From the NCBI GenBank assembly GCA_019279435.1, contig JAAALK010000284.1:17861294-17925293 (forward strand): a stretch of 64,000 bases of DNA, written 5' to 3'. This document shows, piece by piece, positions 10,739-23,399 of the stretch. This DNA is from Zizania palustris. Lineage: Eukaryota > Streptophyta > Magnoliopsida > Poales > Poaceae. The translations under genes and the position numbers were made by a program. The notes below the pieces were generated by a model. The model saw only the letters and a list, made by a program, of their open reading frames with translations. It was not told the origin of the DNA and searched no databases. Within the stretch, counting starts at the first letter, position 1, and each line of letters starts with the position of its first letter.

Positions 10739-13700
10739 ATGGCTCCCGCTCAATGTGTGCGTGTGCAGAGGGTGTTCCACTTCGGCAAGGGCAAGAGCGA
10801 GGGCAACAAGGGCATGAAGGATCTGGTAATATATACGATCGATGCAATTAACGATCACTAATTATCGTAGTTAATATGGAACTATGTTATGCGATTAGCG
10901 ATCGCTAATGGAGACTGTGGTGATGGATGTGTATAGCTGGGAGGGAAGGGGGCGAACTTGGCGGAGATGGCGAGCATCGGGCTGTCGGTGCCGCCGGGGT
11001 TCACGGTGTCGACGGAGGCGTGCCAGCAGTACCAGGCGGCGGGGAGGGCGCTGCCGGCGGGGCTGTGGGAGGAGATCCTGGAGGGGCTCCAGTGGGTGGA
11101 GGAGTACATGGGGGCGCGCCTCGGCGACCCCGCTCGTCCGCTTCTCCTCTCCGTCCGCTCCGGTGCCGCGGTGAGTATTACTGTACGTAAATTAATTGGC
11201 ACGCCACGCCGCTGGATCTCAGTCCGGGGATGACGTTTGCACTGTGCGTGTGCGTGCAGGTGTCGATGCCGGGGATGATGGACACGGTGCTGAACCTGGG
11301 GCTGAACGACGAGGTGGCGGCGGGGCTGGCGGCCAAGAGCGGCGACCGCTTCGCCTACGACTCCTTCCGTCGTTTCCTCGACATGTTCGGCAACGTGGTA
11401 CGTACTCTCTCAACTACTCGATCAGCTCGTCAGCTGGCTGATGACCCGGCAGCTATCTAGCTTCCTCTCGCCGGACGGCCGGAGCTCGCTTACTTGTTCT
11501 ACTACTCACCACACCAGCCTACAAGCTAACTGCTTGGTTTGCGTGCGCGTGCTAGCGAGTAGCAAACTAGCAAGAGCCGAGCGCTGCGCGGCGAGATCGT
11601 TGCAGCTTACGTGCGTTTTGGTAGTACCTAGGCCGCGTCAGCGACGCGACGGTTGTGGCCGCTGGCCGCTGCAGGTGCGCGTACTTTTGTGCGCACATGT
11701 GGGGGAATTTGTCCGTGTGGTATCATTTCTGAAGCGTTGATTTTTGTTTTTCACGAGATCATTTTTTCTCTTTCGAGGCTTTGTTTTGTTACAAAACTAT
11801 TACATGATAATATTACCGTAAAAACAGTACACACTCATTCAAATATATAAGGTGTTTTATGTTTTTAGAAAAAAAGTTAATATTTGTAACTTCTACTAAT
11901 AATAAAGTTAAAAAATATTTAAGAATAATATTACATGATGACATAAAAAAGAGAAGATAATGTACATACCTCAAACACGTATATATTCGAGTAGTAAGGG
12001 ACGACCAGCACGGGACTTGGGACTTCTGTCAGTACGTGACATCCTACGAAAAATACAAGAGAAATCCTACGAGACCTGTACGGCATCATAGCCGTGTATT
12101 GACCATAGATTTTTGTTCGAACGGATGACTGGTGAAGGCGACGGATGACTAGTGGTAGAATTCGACACTTCTTATCGGATAACACATAGTCCAGTGCCCC
12201 AGTTTCACGTAACAATTTAATAAATCAGTTGGCTGCTGGGAGCAAAAAGATTATATATTCAGATCATACATAATTGATGACCTATGCCATATCTGTCTTC
12301 CTACAAGTTCAAAAATTTATTTGACAAATTAGCTTTGTCCTTCCAGTGACGCTATTAAGTATTTTTTTTTGTCACACACAAACACACAAATGTGTGATGT
12401 GTGTGATTAAGATATTGATATATATCATCAACGTGCTATCTGCCTATCTCCATATTATCCGGACCACCAAAGAATTATCCAGATACACAACAAAAAAAAA
12501 TATATTGACCGGATATTATTTTTAAAATTTTATACTTATTTTTTTAAAATTCAAAAATTATTTTGTTTTTTATAATATTACGGACCACATTAAACAACTT
12601 CAATTATAACACTTTACTTTTATTGAAAAAAAATTATTTCTGTCTTTTTCGTACCCTCAATTCGTAAATTATAAAATTTTATTTATTTGATATCTTTACA
12701 CACACTTTTAATTTTATAATAATATTTTCTTATTAATAAATAATAATTTTTAATATATCTATTTTATTTATTGTACTTTTAAAAAGTTTCTGTTTCTCGA
12801 CTAGTCGACTCCTTTTAGTCGAAGAATGAACCATCCAAGGCAAGATGAGCTCAGCGGCTCAGCGCCAGACTTTCTCGCCCCCCTCCTTCCCACCGATCTC
12901 ATCCATGTTTCTACTCCTCGCCGATTGCGGCGAGCGAGTTGGTGGCCGCGACGGTGATGGGGCGGAGGAGATCGGCCCGCGTCTGTGCCCGTCACAGAGG
13001 CTAGCCCCCGACACCAACCTAGACCTTCGGTTTCGACTGCCATGGCCGCGATACGCTGGTAAGATACGGTAGGATGAGTCACTAGGGTCCAACAGATTTT
13101 AGTACAGGAGTCTGATAGCGATTGTTTATCCCGCTCGTCTACTAGTCTATTCCATTTGAACCATTTTTTGTAGGAATTGTTACCTCGTTAACCAGTTGTT
13201 CCTAGTTGAATTTGGTTGGACTCATCTCAGAGTCATTTCCGTTTAATACTGTGACGGGTGTCCCTCAATGGAAGGGACTTTTACTTTTATTCTACCCAAA
13301 GTTGGTTACAGGTTTTGTAAATGCTTCCTGGTTCCTGAATCAGTGAATCCTACATAGATCAGTGTTTCTTAGGAGTTTTTTTTCTCCAGGTCATGGACAT
13401 TCCTCATGCACTATTCGAAGAGAAGCTTGAAGCCATGAAAGCAGCCAAGGGGCTGCACAATGACACTGACCTGAGTGCCACTGACCTGAAAGAACTAGTG
13501 GGCCAGTACAAGAATGTCTATGTTGAAGCTAAAGGAGAGCCATTTCCTTCAGGTTTGTCCATAAAGTTTCACTCTTTGTGATATCTGAGATCAGTGCCTT
13601 GGAACTGAGCGTTTTCTTTTGTCATCTGAATGCTACGTGCTTGTACTGTGTTTTTTCTTGTCATAGATCCGAAGAAGCAGCTGCAGTTAGCAGTGTTGGC

Positions 13701-16700
13701 CGTGTTCAACTCATGGGACAGCCCAAGAGCAAAGAAGTACAGAAGCATTAACCAGATCACTGGGCTGAGGGGCACTGCTGTAAACGTGCAGAGCATGGTG
13801 TTTGGGAACATGGGGAACACCTCTGGCACTGGTGTTCTCTTCACTAGGAACCCAAGCACTGGAGAGAAGAAGCTTTACGGTGAATTCCTCGTGAATGCTC
13901 AGGTATGATTCAAATCCTGTTGCTCCTATTTGCATCTGAGTGCTAGCTATTGCACACCTGTGGTGTGTGTGTCTGGTTATTGTTTTATAAGCAGTATGTT
14001 GCCTGGTGATCGTATTAGGTTATGGAAGCAGTGATAATTCATACGTACTCAATGACATCATTTAATGCAATAATGTTTCTTGTGCAGGGTGAGGATGTGG
14101 TTGCTGGAATCAGAACTCCAGAGGATCTTGATGCTATGAGAGACCACATGCCGGAGCCTTACACAGAGCTTGTTGAAAACTGCAAGATTTTGGAGAGTCA
14201 CTATAAAGAAATGATGGTACACTATTATAATATATTTTATTTATCTATTTCCTTAGTCGTTTATAGGATTAAAGTTGTTATAGAATCCTCTCTAAAGCAT
14301 TATTGTGGTGATATCTTCAATAGTTTGCACATGGGCATAAGTGATCTTGAATCAATCTTGATCACGCTCTTATTTAAGAAACTAGGAAAACATGTTTCCA
14401 CTATTTTTCTTGGAGACTAACTTACTTTTCATTTATAATGCAGGATATTGAATTTACTGTTCAAGAAAATAGGCTTTGGATGCTGCAGTGCAGAACAGGA
14501 AAGCGCACAGGCAAAGGTGCTGTAAAGATTGCTGTAGACATGTTTGCTGAGGGACTTGTTGAGCGCAATACAGCAATTAAAATGGTAGAACCAGGTCACC
14601 TGGATCAGCTTCTTCATCCTCAGGTATTCAGGCCCCAATGGTCTATTAAACAAGCTCATAATCCATAAACAAACACATACAATTTCTTAATACTTCTATT
14701 ATCCCCAAAATTCTGCCTGATCTTTTAACACAATTTTTGTGTTGTGTATTGATGTCATAGAAGTAATCACATCACTTGCATGCTAAGAATAAATCAGTAA
14801 ATAGTAAGCTAGAAGAATCCATGGATAACTGTGTGTGCTTCTGATCTGCATCTGAAATTTGATATGTATGGCTGCTATAATTCTCATTATTTTCTCAACA
14901 TCAATGAGTTTTTAGACTATCTTTTGCCACAAAACAATGAGAATGTATGACTACTTAAATTCTGAGCACTGTGAATTATTTGGATGCATTTTTAGCAAAC
15001 AAAATAGATTATCTCATTTGTCTCTCATTATAAACTATATTACCATTTTAATAACTGGCAAATGTCAAACAGTCACTGGGGTGCTGATGCTGACATTTTT
15101 TATCTTAAAATTTTGTTCCTCGCTAATTTCTTACACAGGTCCTTGACAATGCGTACTTGAGTTTCAGTTCACAACTAATTTAATGGCAATTATTGATATC
15201 ACCTTTTAATCTTATCCTATGAAAACCAGTTTGAGAACCCATCAGCATACAAAGACAAAGTTATTGCCACGGGGTTACCTGCATCACCTGGGGCTGCTGT
15301 GGGACAAATTGTATTTACTACTGAGGATGCTGAAGCATGGCATGCCCAAGGGAAAGATGTTATTCTGGTACATGTCCTATTCATATAATTCTATAATATT
15401 TTCAGTTTGCCTAGTGCTTTGGTGAAAAATGGTTTGCCAATTACTATGGCAATATTGTTGGGTTAATTTTTTTCGTGCCATTACAATTTTTGCGGTTTGC
15501 CAATATGCCATCGATGTGTCACTGACACATGGGGGCCGCCACAGTCACTGACAGTGGCATATAAGCAATTTCTGAAAATTATAATGGCATGTGAGTAATT
15601 TTCCCTTATTTGTTTCCTCTTCCATATTAGATTTATTGTATCTTGACATTTTTCTTGTCCTTTCTGAATGTGAAGGTGAGGACAGAGACCAGCCCAGAGG
15701 ATGTTGGCGGCATGCATGCTGCTACTGGAATTCTTACAGCAAGAGGTGGTATGACCTCTCATGCTGCAGTCGTAGCACGCGGATGGGGCAAATGTTGTGT
15801 GTCAGGATGCTCAAACATTCGAGTAAATGAACATGCAAAGGTGATTCGACTAGTTTCTTGCACCACACAAACATTTAACAATTGCCTTCCTATGCACAAA
15901 GGCTACATTTCCCTTATCTAATTACCATTTGATACTGAGATGGTTGCATAATTTACTATGTCTATGTACAGATTTTATTGATTGGAGATGAGGAACTGCA
16001 TGAAGGTGAGTGGCTATCGCTGAATGGATCAACTGGTGAAGTTGTTCTTGGCAAGCAGCCACTTTGCCCACCTGCCCTTAGTGGTGACTTGGAAACTTTC
16101 ATGTCCTGGGTGGATGAAATTAGGCAACTCAAGGTGAAGTTTCAAGAAATAATGAATGCCTACCATTAGTCGTACAAGAGGCAAAATATGTTCAACATGA
16201 GTCTGCTACAAAGACACTAGTTTTAGTTTTATTCAGACACTAGTTTTAGTTTTATTCTCAACGTTAAAGCTACTTTGTCTCACCACACAAGTTTCAATAA
16301 AAATGCTTATTATGCATATGTTCTATGCTCTAGGTTATGGCAAATGCAGATACCCCTGAGGATGCATCCACAGCCAGAAAGAATGGAGCAGAAGGAATTG
16401 GGCTATGCCGGACTGAACACATGGTCTGTATTAATTTTGTTGTTTACTGCTTGTTATTTTTTTCTTGGAGTGATTCGTGCCTGAATTCTTTTGTTGAGTT
16501 CAACAGTCAGAACTTTCAGTTATGAATGCAACTCTCCTCTTCTAGACATTGCAGATAGTTTCATGATTTTTTTCTCCTTTCATAGTTCTTTGCTTCAGAA
16601 GAGAGGATTAAGGCTGTCAGGCAGATGATTATGGCGCCAACCATTGAACTGAGGCAGAAAGCACTAGATCGCCTTCTGCCTTATCAGAGGTCTGACTTTG

Positions 16701-19036
16701 AAGGCATTTTCCGTGCAATGGATGGTATGTGAAATTTTTACTATGTATCTCAATCAATTGGATGCACTAGGGTTTAACTGAGGGAAACAGGCACACATTT
16801 ACTTTCTTCTTTTTTTACTTTCTTAAATAAATGAATTGATTGTTCAAACGTAGACACGAAAATCATAAAGGTGGACAATATACTTTTAGAATATTTTTTC
16901 TATAATCTTAACATTATATGCATCTTTTAAGTGTACGGGACACGGTTATGCTATTATTCTTTTATAGCAGGGGAACATTGATTTGCCATGACATTTATCT
17001 TGGAAACTGCAATAAAAATAAATAGTTATAAATTATAATGGACGTACAACTCATTCAACATAAAGTATAATTCATTGCATCTTGCATTCTACATGCTAGG
17101 TCATGCACGACTGATTTGAACATCCATATTTGTTTGTTGCATTTCAGGGCTTCCAGTGACTATTAGACTCTTGGACCCTCCACTTCATGAGTTCCTTCCT
17201 GATGGTCATGTTGAGGATATTGTGCGTGATCTATGCACTGAAACTGGAGCTGCTCAGGATGATGTCCTTGCAAGAATAGAAAAACTTTCAGAAGTAAATC
17301 CAATGCTTGGTTTCCGTGGGTGCAGGTTGGTTTTTGTGCTTTGCTATTCAGTGTTGAATAAGGCCTTTTCTTTTCATGACCATTTGCTCGGCTGTTGTCC
17401 TACACATCTTGTTAAATGTTAAAAAGAATTAGTTGTAAATTTGCATCATTTTGCTTTATTAATGTATTGAATGCTCAATATTTCAGGCTCGGTATATCAT
17501 ATCCTGAATTAACAGAAATGCAAGCCCATGCCATCTTTGAAGCTGCTATAGCCATGACCAACCAGGGCATTCAAGTTTTTCCAGAGATAATGGTTCCCCT
17601 TGTTGGAACACCTCAGGTACGTCTCTCTGCTTTGTTCTTTTCATTCCAGGTATCTGGCTGGTGTACATGGGTGTCTACGAAGGTGATGCAGTTCAAAATA
17701 ACAGCCATTTCATGAGAAAATTGCACAGCAATTTTTATTTATGTTTAATTCCAAATTCTAGAATCATGCAAATATGTCACATTTTTATGGAAACATTGAG
17801 TTAACCTAGGAGTTGGCTCATTACATTTCCTTCAAATTTATACCCGCTTTTGATGTTCTAATAAATTTGATAAATTTGTTTTTTTCCATCAGATTCAAAC
17901 AATTGACATTTGAGTATTTTACTGTACCAGGAATTGGGGCATCAAGTGACTGTTATCCGCCAAATTGCTAATAAAGTTTTCACTGACATGGGAAAAACAG
18001 TTGGATACAAAATTGGAACCATGATTGAAATTCCCCGGGCAGCTCTAGTTGCAGATGAGGTAGGAAACAACTAAGTGCTCCCTTCTTTTTAGCAAATCGT
18101 TAAATATGCTTATTGCCATTCAGCATATAGACCAAACTGTACATCAGTACATGCAATAGTTAGTAATAGAATTTTCAAGATTAACCTAGAGGCTAGAGAT
18201 GCTCTAACTTTGAAATAGTGAATAATAAAAATATTCAATGTTCAAATGATGAGTTTATGTTTGCTTCAAATCTATAATCTGACAGTGTTGTGTTGGCTGT
18301 ACATCAATCGACAGATAGCAGAGCATGCTGAGTTCTTCTCTTTTGGAACGAATGACCTCACACAGATGACATTTGGCTACAGCAGGGATGATGTGGGAAA
18401 GTTCCTTCCCATCTATCTGTCTCAGGGTATCCTCCAGCATGACCCCTTTGAGGTAATTTGTTGCACCCAAAATGCTCCCCTTGAAGTTAAATAAACACCC
18501 ATATTTCAAACATTTACAGATGTGAGGAACTCATATTTTCTTGGAAGTTTGCATTTTCTTCTCTTAAGTCTTGATTTATGATTTACGTGTGTAATCTGAC
18601 CAATTTCCACCAAGTAACCTACCTGTTGTCTGTTGATCAATACATTAGGTGCTTGATCAGAGAGGAGTGGGGGAGCTGGTTAAGATAGCTACAGAGAGGG
18701 GCCGCAAAGCTAGGCCTAACTTGAAGGTCAGTCCTGCACTGGAGGACATTACCTTTGCATAGAGTCCATAGTCTTTTTATTGAATGGTTTCTTGTTTTTA
18801 AACAGGTGGGCATCTGTGGTGAACATGGTGGAGAGCCTTCCTCAGTTGCTTTCTTTGCAAAGGCCGGGCTGGATTATGTTTCTTGTTCTCCATTCAGGTT
18901 GGTTGAGTGATAAACAAGATCGATAAGTCGTCTCTTAAATTCATAGAATGATAGAACACTCATTAACTGTTTGATATGAATCCTCTTTGGCAGGGTCCCC
19001 ATTGCTAGGCTAGCTGCAGCTCATGTGCTCCTCTGA
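10739..19036 (+). CDS. PPDK2: Pyruvate, phosphate dikinase, cytosolic form (19 exons, 882 aa)
   Basis: The enzyme interconverts pyruvate, ATP and phosphate with phosphoenolpyruvate, AMP and pyrophosphate. Exons: 10739-10825, 10937-11170, 11260-11397, 13390-13552, 13667-13902, 14088-14216, 14444-14623, 15230-15367, 15676-15840, 15972-16133, 16334-16423, 16586-16724, 17148-17325, 17487-17616, 17931-18059, 18315-18452, 18649-18726, 18806-18897, 18994-19036. All junctions are GT-AG, and the 2,649 nt are in frame. The N-terminal third is the nucleotide-binding region (GGKGANLAEM near residue 31). The central phosphohistidine motif GGMTSHAAVVARG gives catalytic His464 and regulatory Thr462. The C-terminal PEP/pyruvate barrel ends with VGICGEHGGEPSS (Cys842). 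The start (MAPAQCVRVQRVFHFGKG) matches cytosolic cereal PPDK, and no plastid transit peptide was found. The sequence ends in HVLL. Exon 6 ends KEMM where relatives I recall have KEMQ. The symbol rests on recognition as the rice chromosome 3 copy. Confidence 0.95.
11398..13389 (+). other. Long third intron of PPDK
   Basis: At about 2.0 kb this is by far the longest intron of the gene. It contains an AT-rich middle (about 11,830-12,790) and a short GC-rich island (about 12,835-13,080) with overlapping open frames on both strands but no recognised domain. The island is bordered by sequence unlike the rest of the intron and may be an old insertion. No terminal repeats were found. Confidence 0.6.
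15458..15610. repeat. MITE-like inverted repeat inside PPDK intron 8
   Basis: The left arm (gttaatttttttcgtgccat, from about 15,460) pairs with the reverse complement of the right arm (ggaaaattactcacatgcca, about 15,583-15,604). The core contains GTGTCACTGACACATGG and CAGTCACTGACAGTGGCATA. The GCCATTACAATTTT arm motif also occurs in the element at 58,395-58,630, and the TCACTGACA core in that at 1771-1932. Confidence 0.6.
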
Positions 19037-19300
19037 GGGCGCCTCCTTACCAGCAACCAGATCGCCTGCTGTTGGTGCACCTGGTGAAGAATAATAATGC
19101 ATAGCCATGGAACGGTGGAAACTCTGTTGCCTGACAAAGGCCATTGTATGCAGACTGCGTGTGCGCATGTAAGCCTATGTGGGTAGTTTTCTGAATTTCG
19201 CTTGAACTGCCATGGTAATGTACCGAACAGCGATGACGACGAAGAGAATCGAATAAAGGTGGCGATTACCTGTAATCCAAGTTTCTGCATGTTTTTGTTC
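19037..19300 (+). terminator. PPDK 3' untranslated region with poly(A) signal
   Basis: An AATAAA signal lies at 19,252-19,257, about 215 nt after the stop codon. Cleavage would be expected roughly 15-35 nt later, near 19,270-19,290. The exact site cannot be read from sequence alone. Confidence 0.6.
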
Positions 19301-20327
19301 TTTCCCTTACTCTTTTCATTTGAGTTGCCACTGAAATCGTAGCATTTCATCCATACAGCATCATAAGCCATGCTATTGCAAATCAATGATTCTAGATCAT
19401 CTGCAAGACACATGCTCAAATGTGTCCTTGGCGAATGATTCACGAGTCAAAGCTAGATCATCTCCATGTTCATTGCTGGAGAGAGCAATGACACATGAGT
19501 CAAAGCAGGTTAGCTGGCTTGATGTGTTCATTTAGTTGCTGTTTTTGGCCACCCTTCTAGTACAATTATCTGACGGTTCTGACCTCTTTCCATGAAGCCA
19601 TATAAACAAACGAACAATGCCAGCTTATATGACATTAATAGGACAATTCTTACCCGATGCAAACAAAGGGAAACTAACTGGACCGTTGCCTGATGTTTCA
19701 ATGCATGACTTTGCTGGATAAAGCGACATGTCAGCATGGACAACAGTGCAGTAAGCTGCTTGCTATTAGCAAGATCCATGTCAGCTAGAACCACTAGTAA
19801 AAGCTAACAAGTGCAATAGCAAGCTATAAAGCTCGTTAGACCATAATTTTGCATCCTTGGAGGATGGATGTAAGGGAAAAGAAACATAGTAGACTCATAA
19901 GAGCAAGTTCTACACACGTTCTCGAAGAAAGAAAAATTAAATGGAGAAGAAAGAGAGGAACAAGAGGGTAATGGTAGAAATTTAAGAGGCATCATTGTAG
20001 CTAATTTATTGCGGTGATTATCTCTAAAAAATCTTTATAATTGCTTATATCTAATAATTAGTTCTATTATTGAACATTGCCGTATTTTATTGCCCGCAGA
20101 TGGTTGAGAAGTTAGCTCAATACATTGTGCGGTTGTTTGGTTAGCCCACTTAGGCCGGTCGCAACTTATAGTGTTGTGGCCTCTTATTTTTTAGACACCA
20201 CTCATAGACACTACCTTTCTAATGATAGTTTCTTTAAAATAATTTTATATCCAATCATCTATTTTCTTTCTCTTTTCTATCTTAACCCCCTTTTGGATAT
20301 TTGTAGAGCTATTTTTCATGAGACATA
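19301..20327. other. Intergenic DNA between PPDK and the first CACTA element
   Basis: Open frames on the minus strand at 19,528-19,995 have no recognisable domain. I see no terminal repeats or gene here. Confidence 0.5.
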
Positions 20328-20342
20328 CACTACAGGAATCCA

Positions 20343-20582
20343 AAGAACTTCTGTCGGCCAAAGCCGACAGAAGTTAGCTCGATACCGACGGAAGAAGCTA
20401 ACTTCCATCGGCATCTGACTGATGAAGGCGTTTCGATATAAAATAGCTAACTTTCATCGTCCAGGTGTAGCCGACGGAAGTTAGCGGAAACCTTTGGCCA
20501 CATCTGCAAAAATTATTAACTTCCATTAGTCATTGCCACTAACTTCTGTCAGCTTGACCATAGCCGACGGAAGTTACCTAGA
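20343..20582. repeat. Subterminal repeats of CACTA element 1, left end
   Basis: The motif AACTTCCGTCGGC and its complement occur repeatedly, often as hairpins with short loops, but most copies are mutated (AACTTCTGTCGGC, CTTCCATCGGC, CTTTCATCG). In En/Spm the subterminal repeats are the binding sites of the TNPA protein; the same role here is inferred. Many changes are C to T or G to A at CG or CHG sites, as expected from decay of methylated DNA. Confidence 0.8.
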
Positions 20583-20930
20583 ATTTTTTCTGGTTCTTCC
20601 ATTCACATTCACATCCAACCACAAAATCACACATTCACATTCACATATCCAAAATATAATCACACATTCACATTCACATCCACAAACACATTCACACATT
20701 TAAAATCACATCCACAAACACATTCACACATTCAAAATCACATTGCTCCACAAATACATCCACAATCTTCACCTCCGCAAATACATTCACAAATTAAGCA
20801 ACATTCATATTCTCCACTTTCACAAACCGATCACATTCACAAAATTAACCATTCAAAGGCACAAGTTGTGTTCAAATTCACAAATCACGTTCAAATCCAT
20901 AAAGTGACAAGTCATAGACACTAAACCCTC
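20583..20930. repeat. CACATTCACA-type short repeats next to the subterminal region
   Basis: Variants of CACATTCACA, CACATCCACA and AAAATCACAT recur irregularly over about 330 bp. The same kind of sequence occupies the equivalent place in CACTA element 2 (41,335-41,610), so it belongs to the element. Confidence 0.75.
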
Positions 20931-23252
20931 ACTTGGTTGGTTCAAATTGTGGGCGCAACCGCTGTCTCTCGGATCATTAATATTTGAAGACAAGGGTCCA
21001 TCATGACCGAGAGTACGAACAATATGAAGCGATAGATAAAATTAGGGAAACATTATCAACTAACAAGCGAACTCAAATAACCGTCTAAACGCTAACTCAA
21101 GTAACTCAAATAATATGCCAGGAGGTACCACAACTGCAGGAGTACCAAATGGCAAAAATGGTGGTGGGGGGGTATTGGTTGGAATTGAGACATATCAAAT
21201 CCATGCTGCTGGACCATTTGCTATATATGTTGTAATGTCATCAGTTAGTTTGAAACATATTGCTAAATGCTATATAGTTGTAATGTAGCAAACTGAACTT
21301 ACTTGTATCATCTCCCGCTGTTGTGCTAAGCAAGCGGCATAATACTCATGATGCTGCCTCATTGCCTCGCGTGTCTTCCTCAATTCCTCCGCCAGCTGAA
21401 GCACTTGCGTGTTTTCTTCTATGTGGCAATGGCTAGAGCTAACTCTTGAGGAGCCCTATGACGACTGAGTTGACTTCTAAGCTCTCACCTCTCTTGAGCC
21501 AATTATTCCATTGAACATGGAATACCTACAACATTGAATACATTATTTACTATTATAGTACCATACACAAAACATTGAGAAATATCATCTCGCCGTCCAT
21601 GGCTCTTTCCACCTCCACTAGATTACACAACCATTGGGTCAAAAGATTGACTCTGCTAATCATACTCCTCTCCATGAAGTTGAACCACTTGTTGACCATA
21701 TTGTGCCTGCAAAACACCAACAATGCCGATTAGATAGAGAAAAACGATGCAAACTCTTAAAATTGTTAACATCTCACCAAATGATCTGTGACTGACTGAC
21801 TACACAATGTATCTGTATGTAAAAGATCTACTCCTTTATGACCATCTATATAAACCTTGACGTCACTTGGCGCAACACCAATTTTAGCTTCTTGTAGTTA
21901 TGAGTTAGTCGCATTACAATGTATATATAGATAAAGTGACAAGTGTAGGTCTTACCATGCGTTTAGGTAAGTGGATATGTCCATCGACCCCATATTTGTG
22001 CTTTGGATCCGTTCCACGAAAAAGTCTTTTCTTCTCAGAAACCTTCTTGAATTCACTTGAAGACCAAAGCTTACAAAATTGAAAGTAGGTCTCTTCACGG
22101 TTTCTAAACCACTAAATCCTCATCTGAACAGATGTAAAGCTTCTGCATTATATGAAAATAAATATCAAAAATCGAAGATTAAAAGAGTTAGAATTGTTTA
22201 CCAAACGATATTGCTCCTCAGTCAAGTATATTACTGAAGAACACAACCCCTTGTTTATTCGTTGCCCTAATTTCTCCTTGTACTACTGATTGTTCACCAG
22301 AATCCGGGCATACGAAATTGCATCATTCACAACCTTATGTGCATTATTGTTAAAGATAACAAGGGCATGATTATAGTGATTGCCCATTTCTAGCAAGCAA
22401 AAACGTAACTGAGAAAAATATACAATAAGAAATGCATTAATATTAGTAACCTATTGTAACTCTAGAAGTTTTGCGTTAAAACAAAACAATGCATGAAGAA
22501 AATCATACCCAGAAATCATGAGACACTGCACCTTGGGCAGTTCCGAAGTCCCCATCAGGAGCAAATTGGTATTGGTCCCAAGTTGTGCAGAGTTGCCGCT
22601 CACCGGTCGGTAGTGTCAGCACCCCTGGGTAGTGAAGATCACAGATTACCCAATATCTTGTTAACCTGCTTGACCCTTGAAGTGCCGTCAAACCTATAAT
22701 CAATCCATGATCTAGAATTACATAATAAATAAAATCAATAAACTAAAATAAAATTTTGACAATAAAGCACAACACTAGAGTATGAGACTCACCCATCACC
22801 TATAGGCATGATCTCGATCTTATTTGCAACCAGAGGGGCTAAAGGTGGGGCGACCAAGTGGCTCATCCTAAAACGATGTGAGGATGATGCAGAGCCTGGA
22901 GCCTCTACGTCGACCTAACCTGCACCCTCGGTCTGCCTCACATCATCTGTATCCTCCTGCCTCATAACCTCTAGATCATCCTCCTGCCCCGCACCCTCCG
23001 GGTCATTCTCTTCATCCTACAAAATGGTATGAACAACAATTAGTAATAGTTTATAACTGGCATAAAATTCAATTTGAAGGTTACCTCATCATCTCTTATA
23101 AATGCGATTGTTCGATCCCACAAATCCAGGTCTATGTATCTCAAGAGATCTTGATGCCTGCTTGAAGAAACCGTACTATCCTGGAATAGGGTGTCCTTCA
23201 TACTCTTCCCACCGAAAAGATTCTTTGTGATACTCTTAAACTTTCTCGACAT
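20931..23252 (-). pseudogene. TNPA-like second gene of CACTA element 1 (decayed)
   Basis: Minus-strand segments match, in order, the ten-exon gene of CACTA element 2. They start at an ATG near 23,252 (MSRKFKSITKNLF), pass through 23,000-22,800, then the block RLTRYWVICDLHYPGVLTLP with CTTWDQYQFAPDG at 22,703-22,503, and reach the C-terminal region near 20,940. The family is the plant Ptta/En/Spm transposase type (Transposase_24). Frames are interrupted in several exons. Boundaries are estimated from alignment by eye. Confidence 0.7.
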
Positions 23253-23399
23253 CCTATTGAAATATGAAAATTTATACAAATGAGTATTTATTAGTACGAA
23301 AAGCTAGAACTTATGAAAAAGAATGTAATATGAAATATATTTGACAAACACAATATATGAAAACAATTACTTGTCAATTATCATCAAAATTAGGATCAA

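Noticed and set aside
10908..11233. Several open frames overlapping PPDK exon 2
   Set aside because: They are other-frame readings of a GC-rich true exon; the PPDK frame matches the family across all exons.
20583..20930. CACATTCACA repeats as a CRISPR-like or satellite array
   Set aside because: Irregular spacing and no constant spacer; the same stretch is found in the other CACTA element, so it is part of the transposon, and the genome is a plant.
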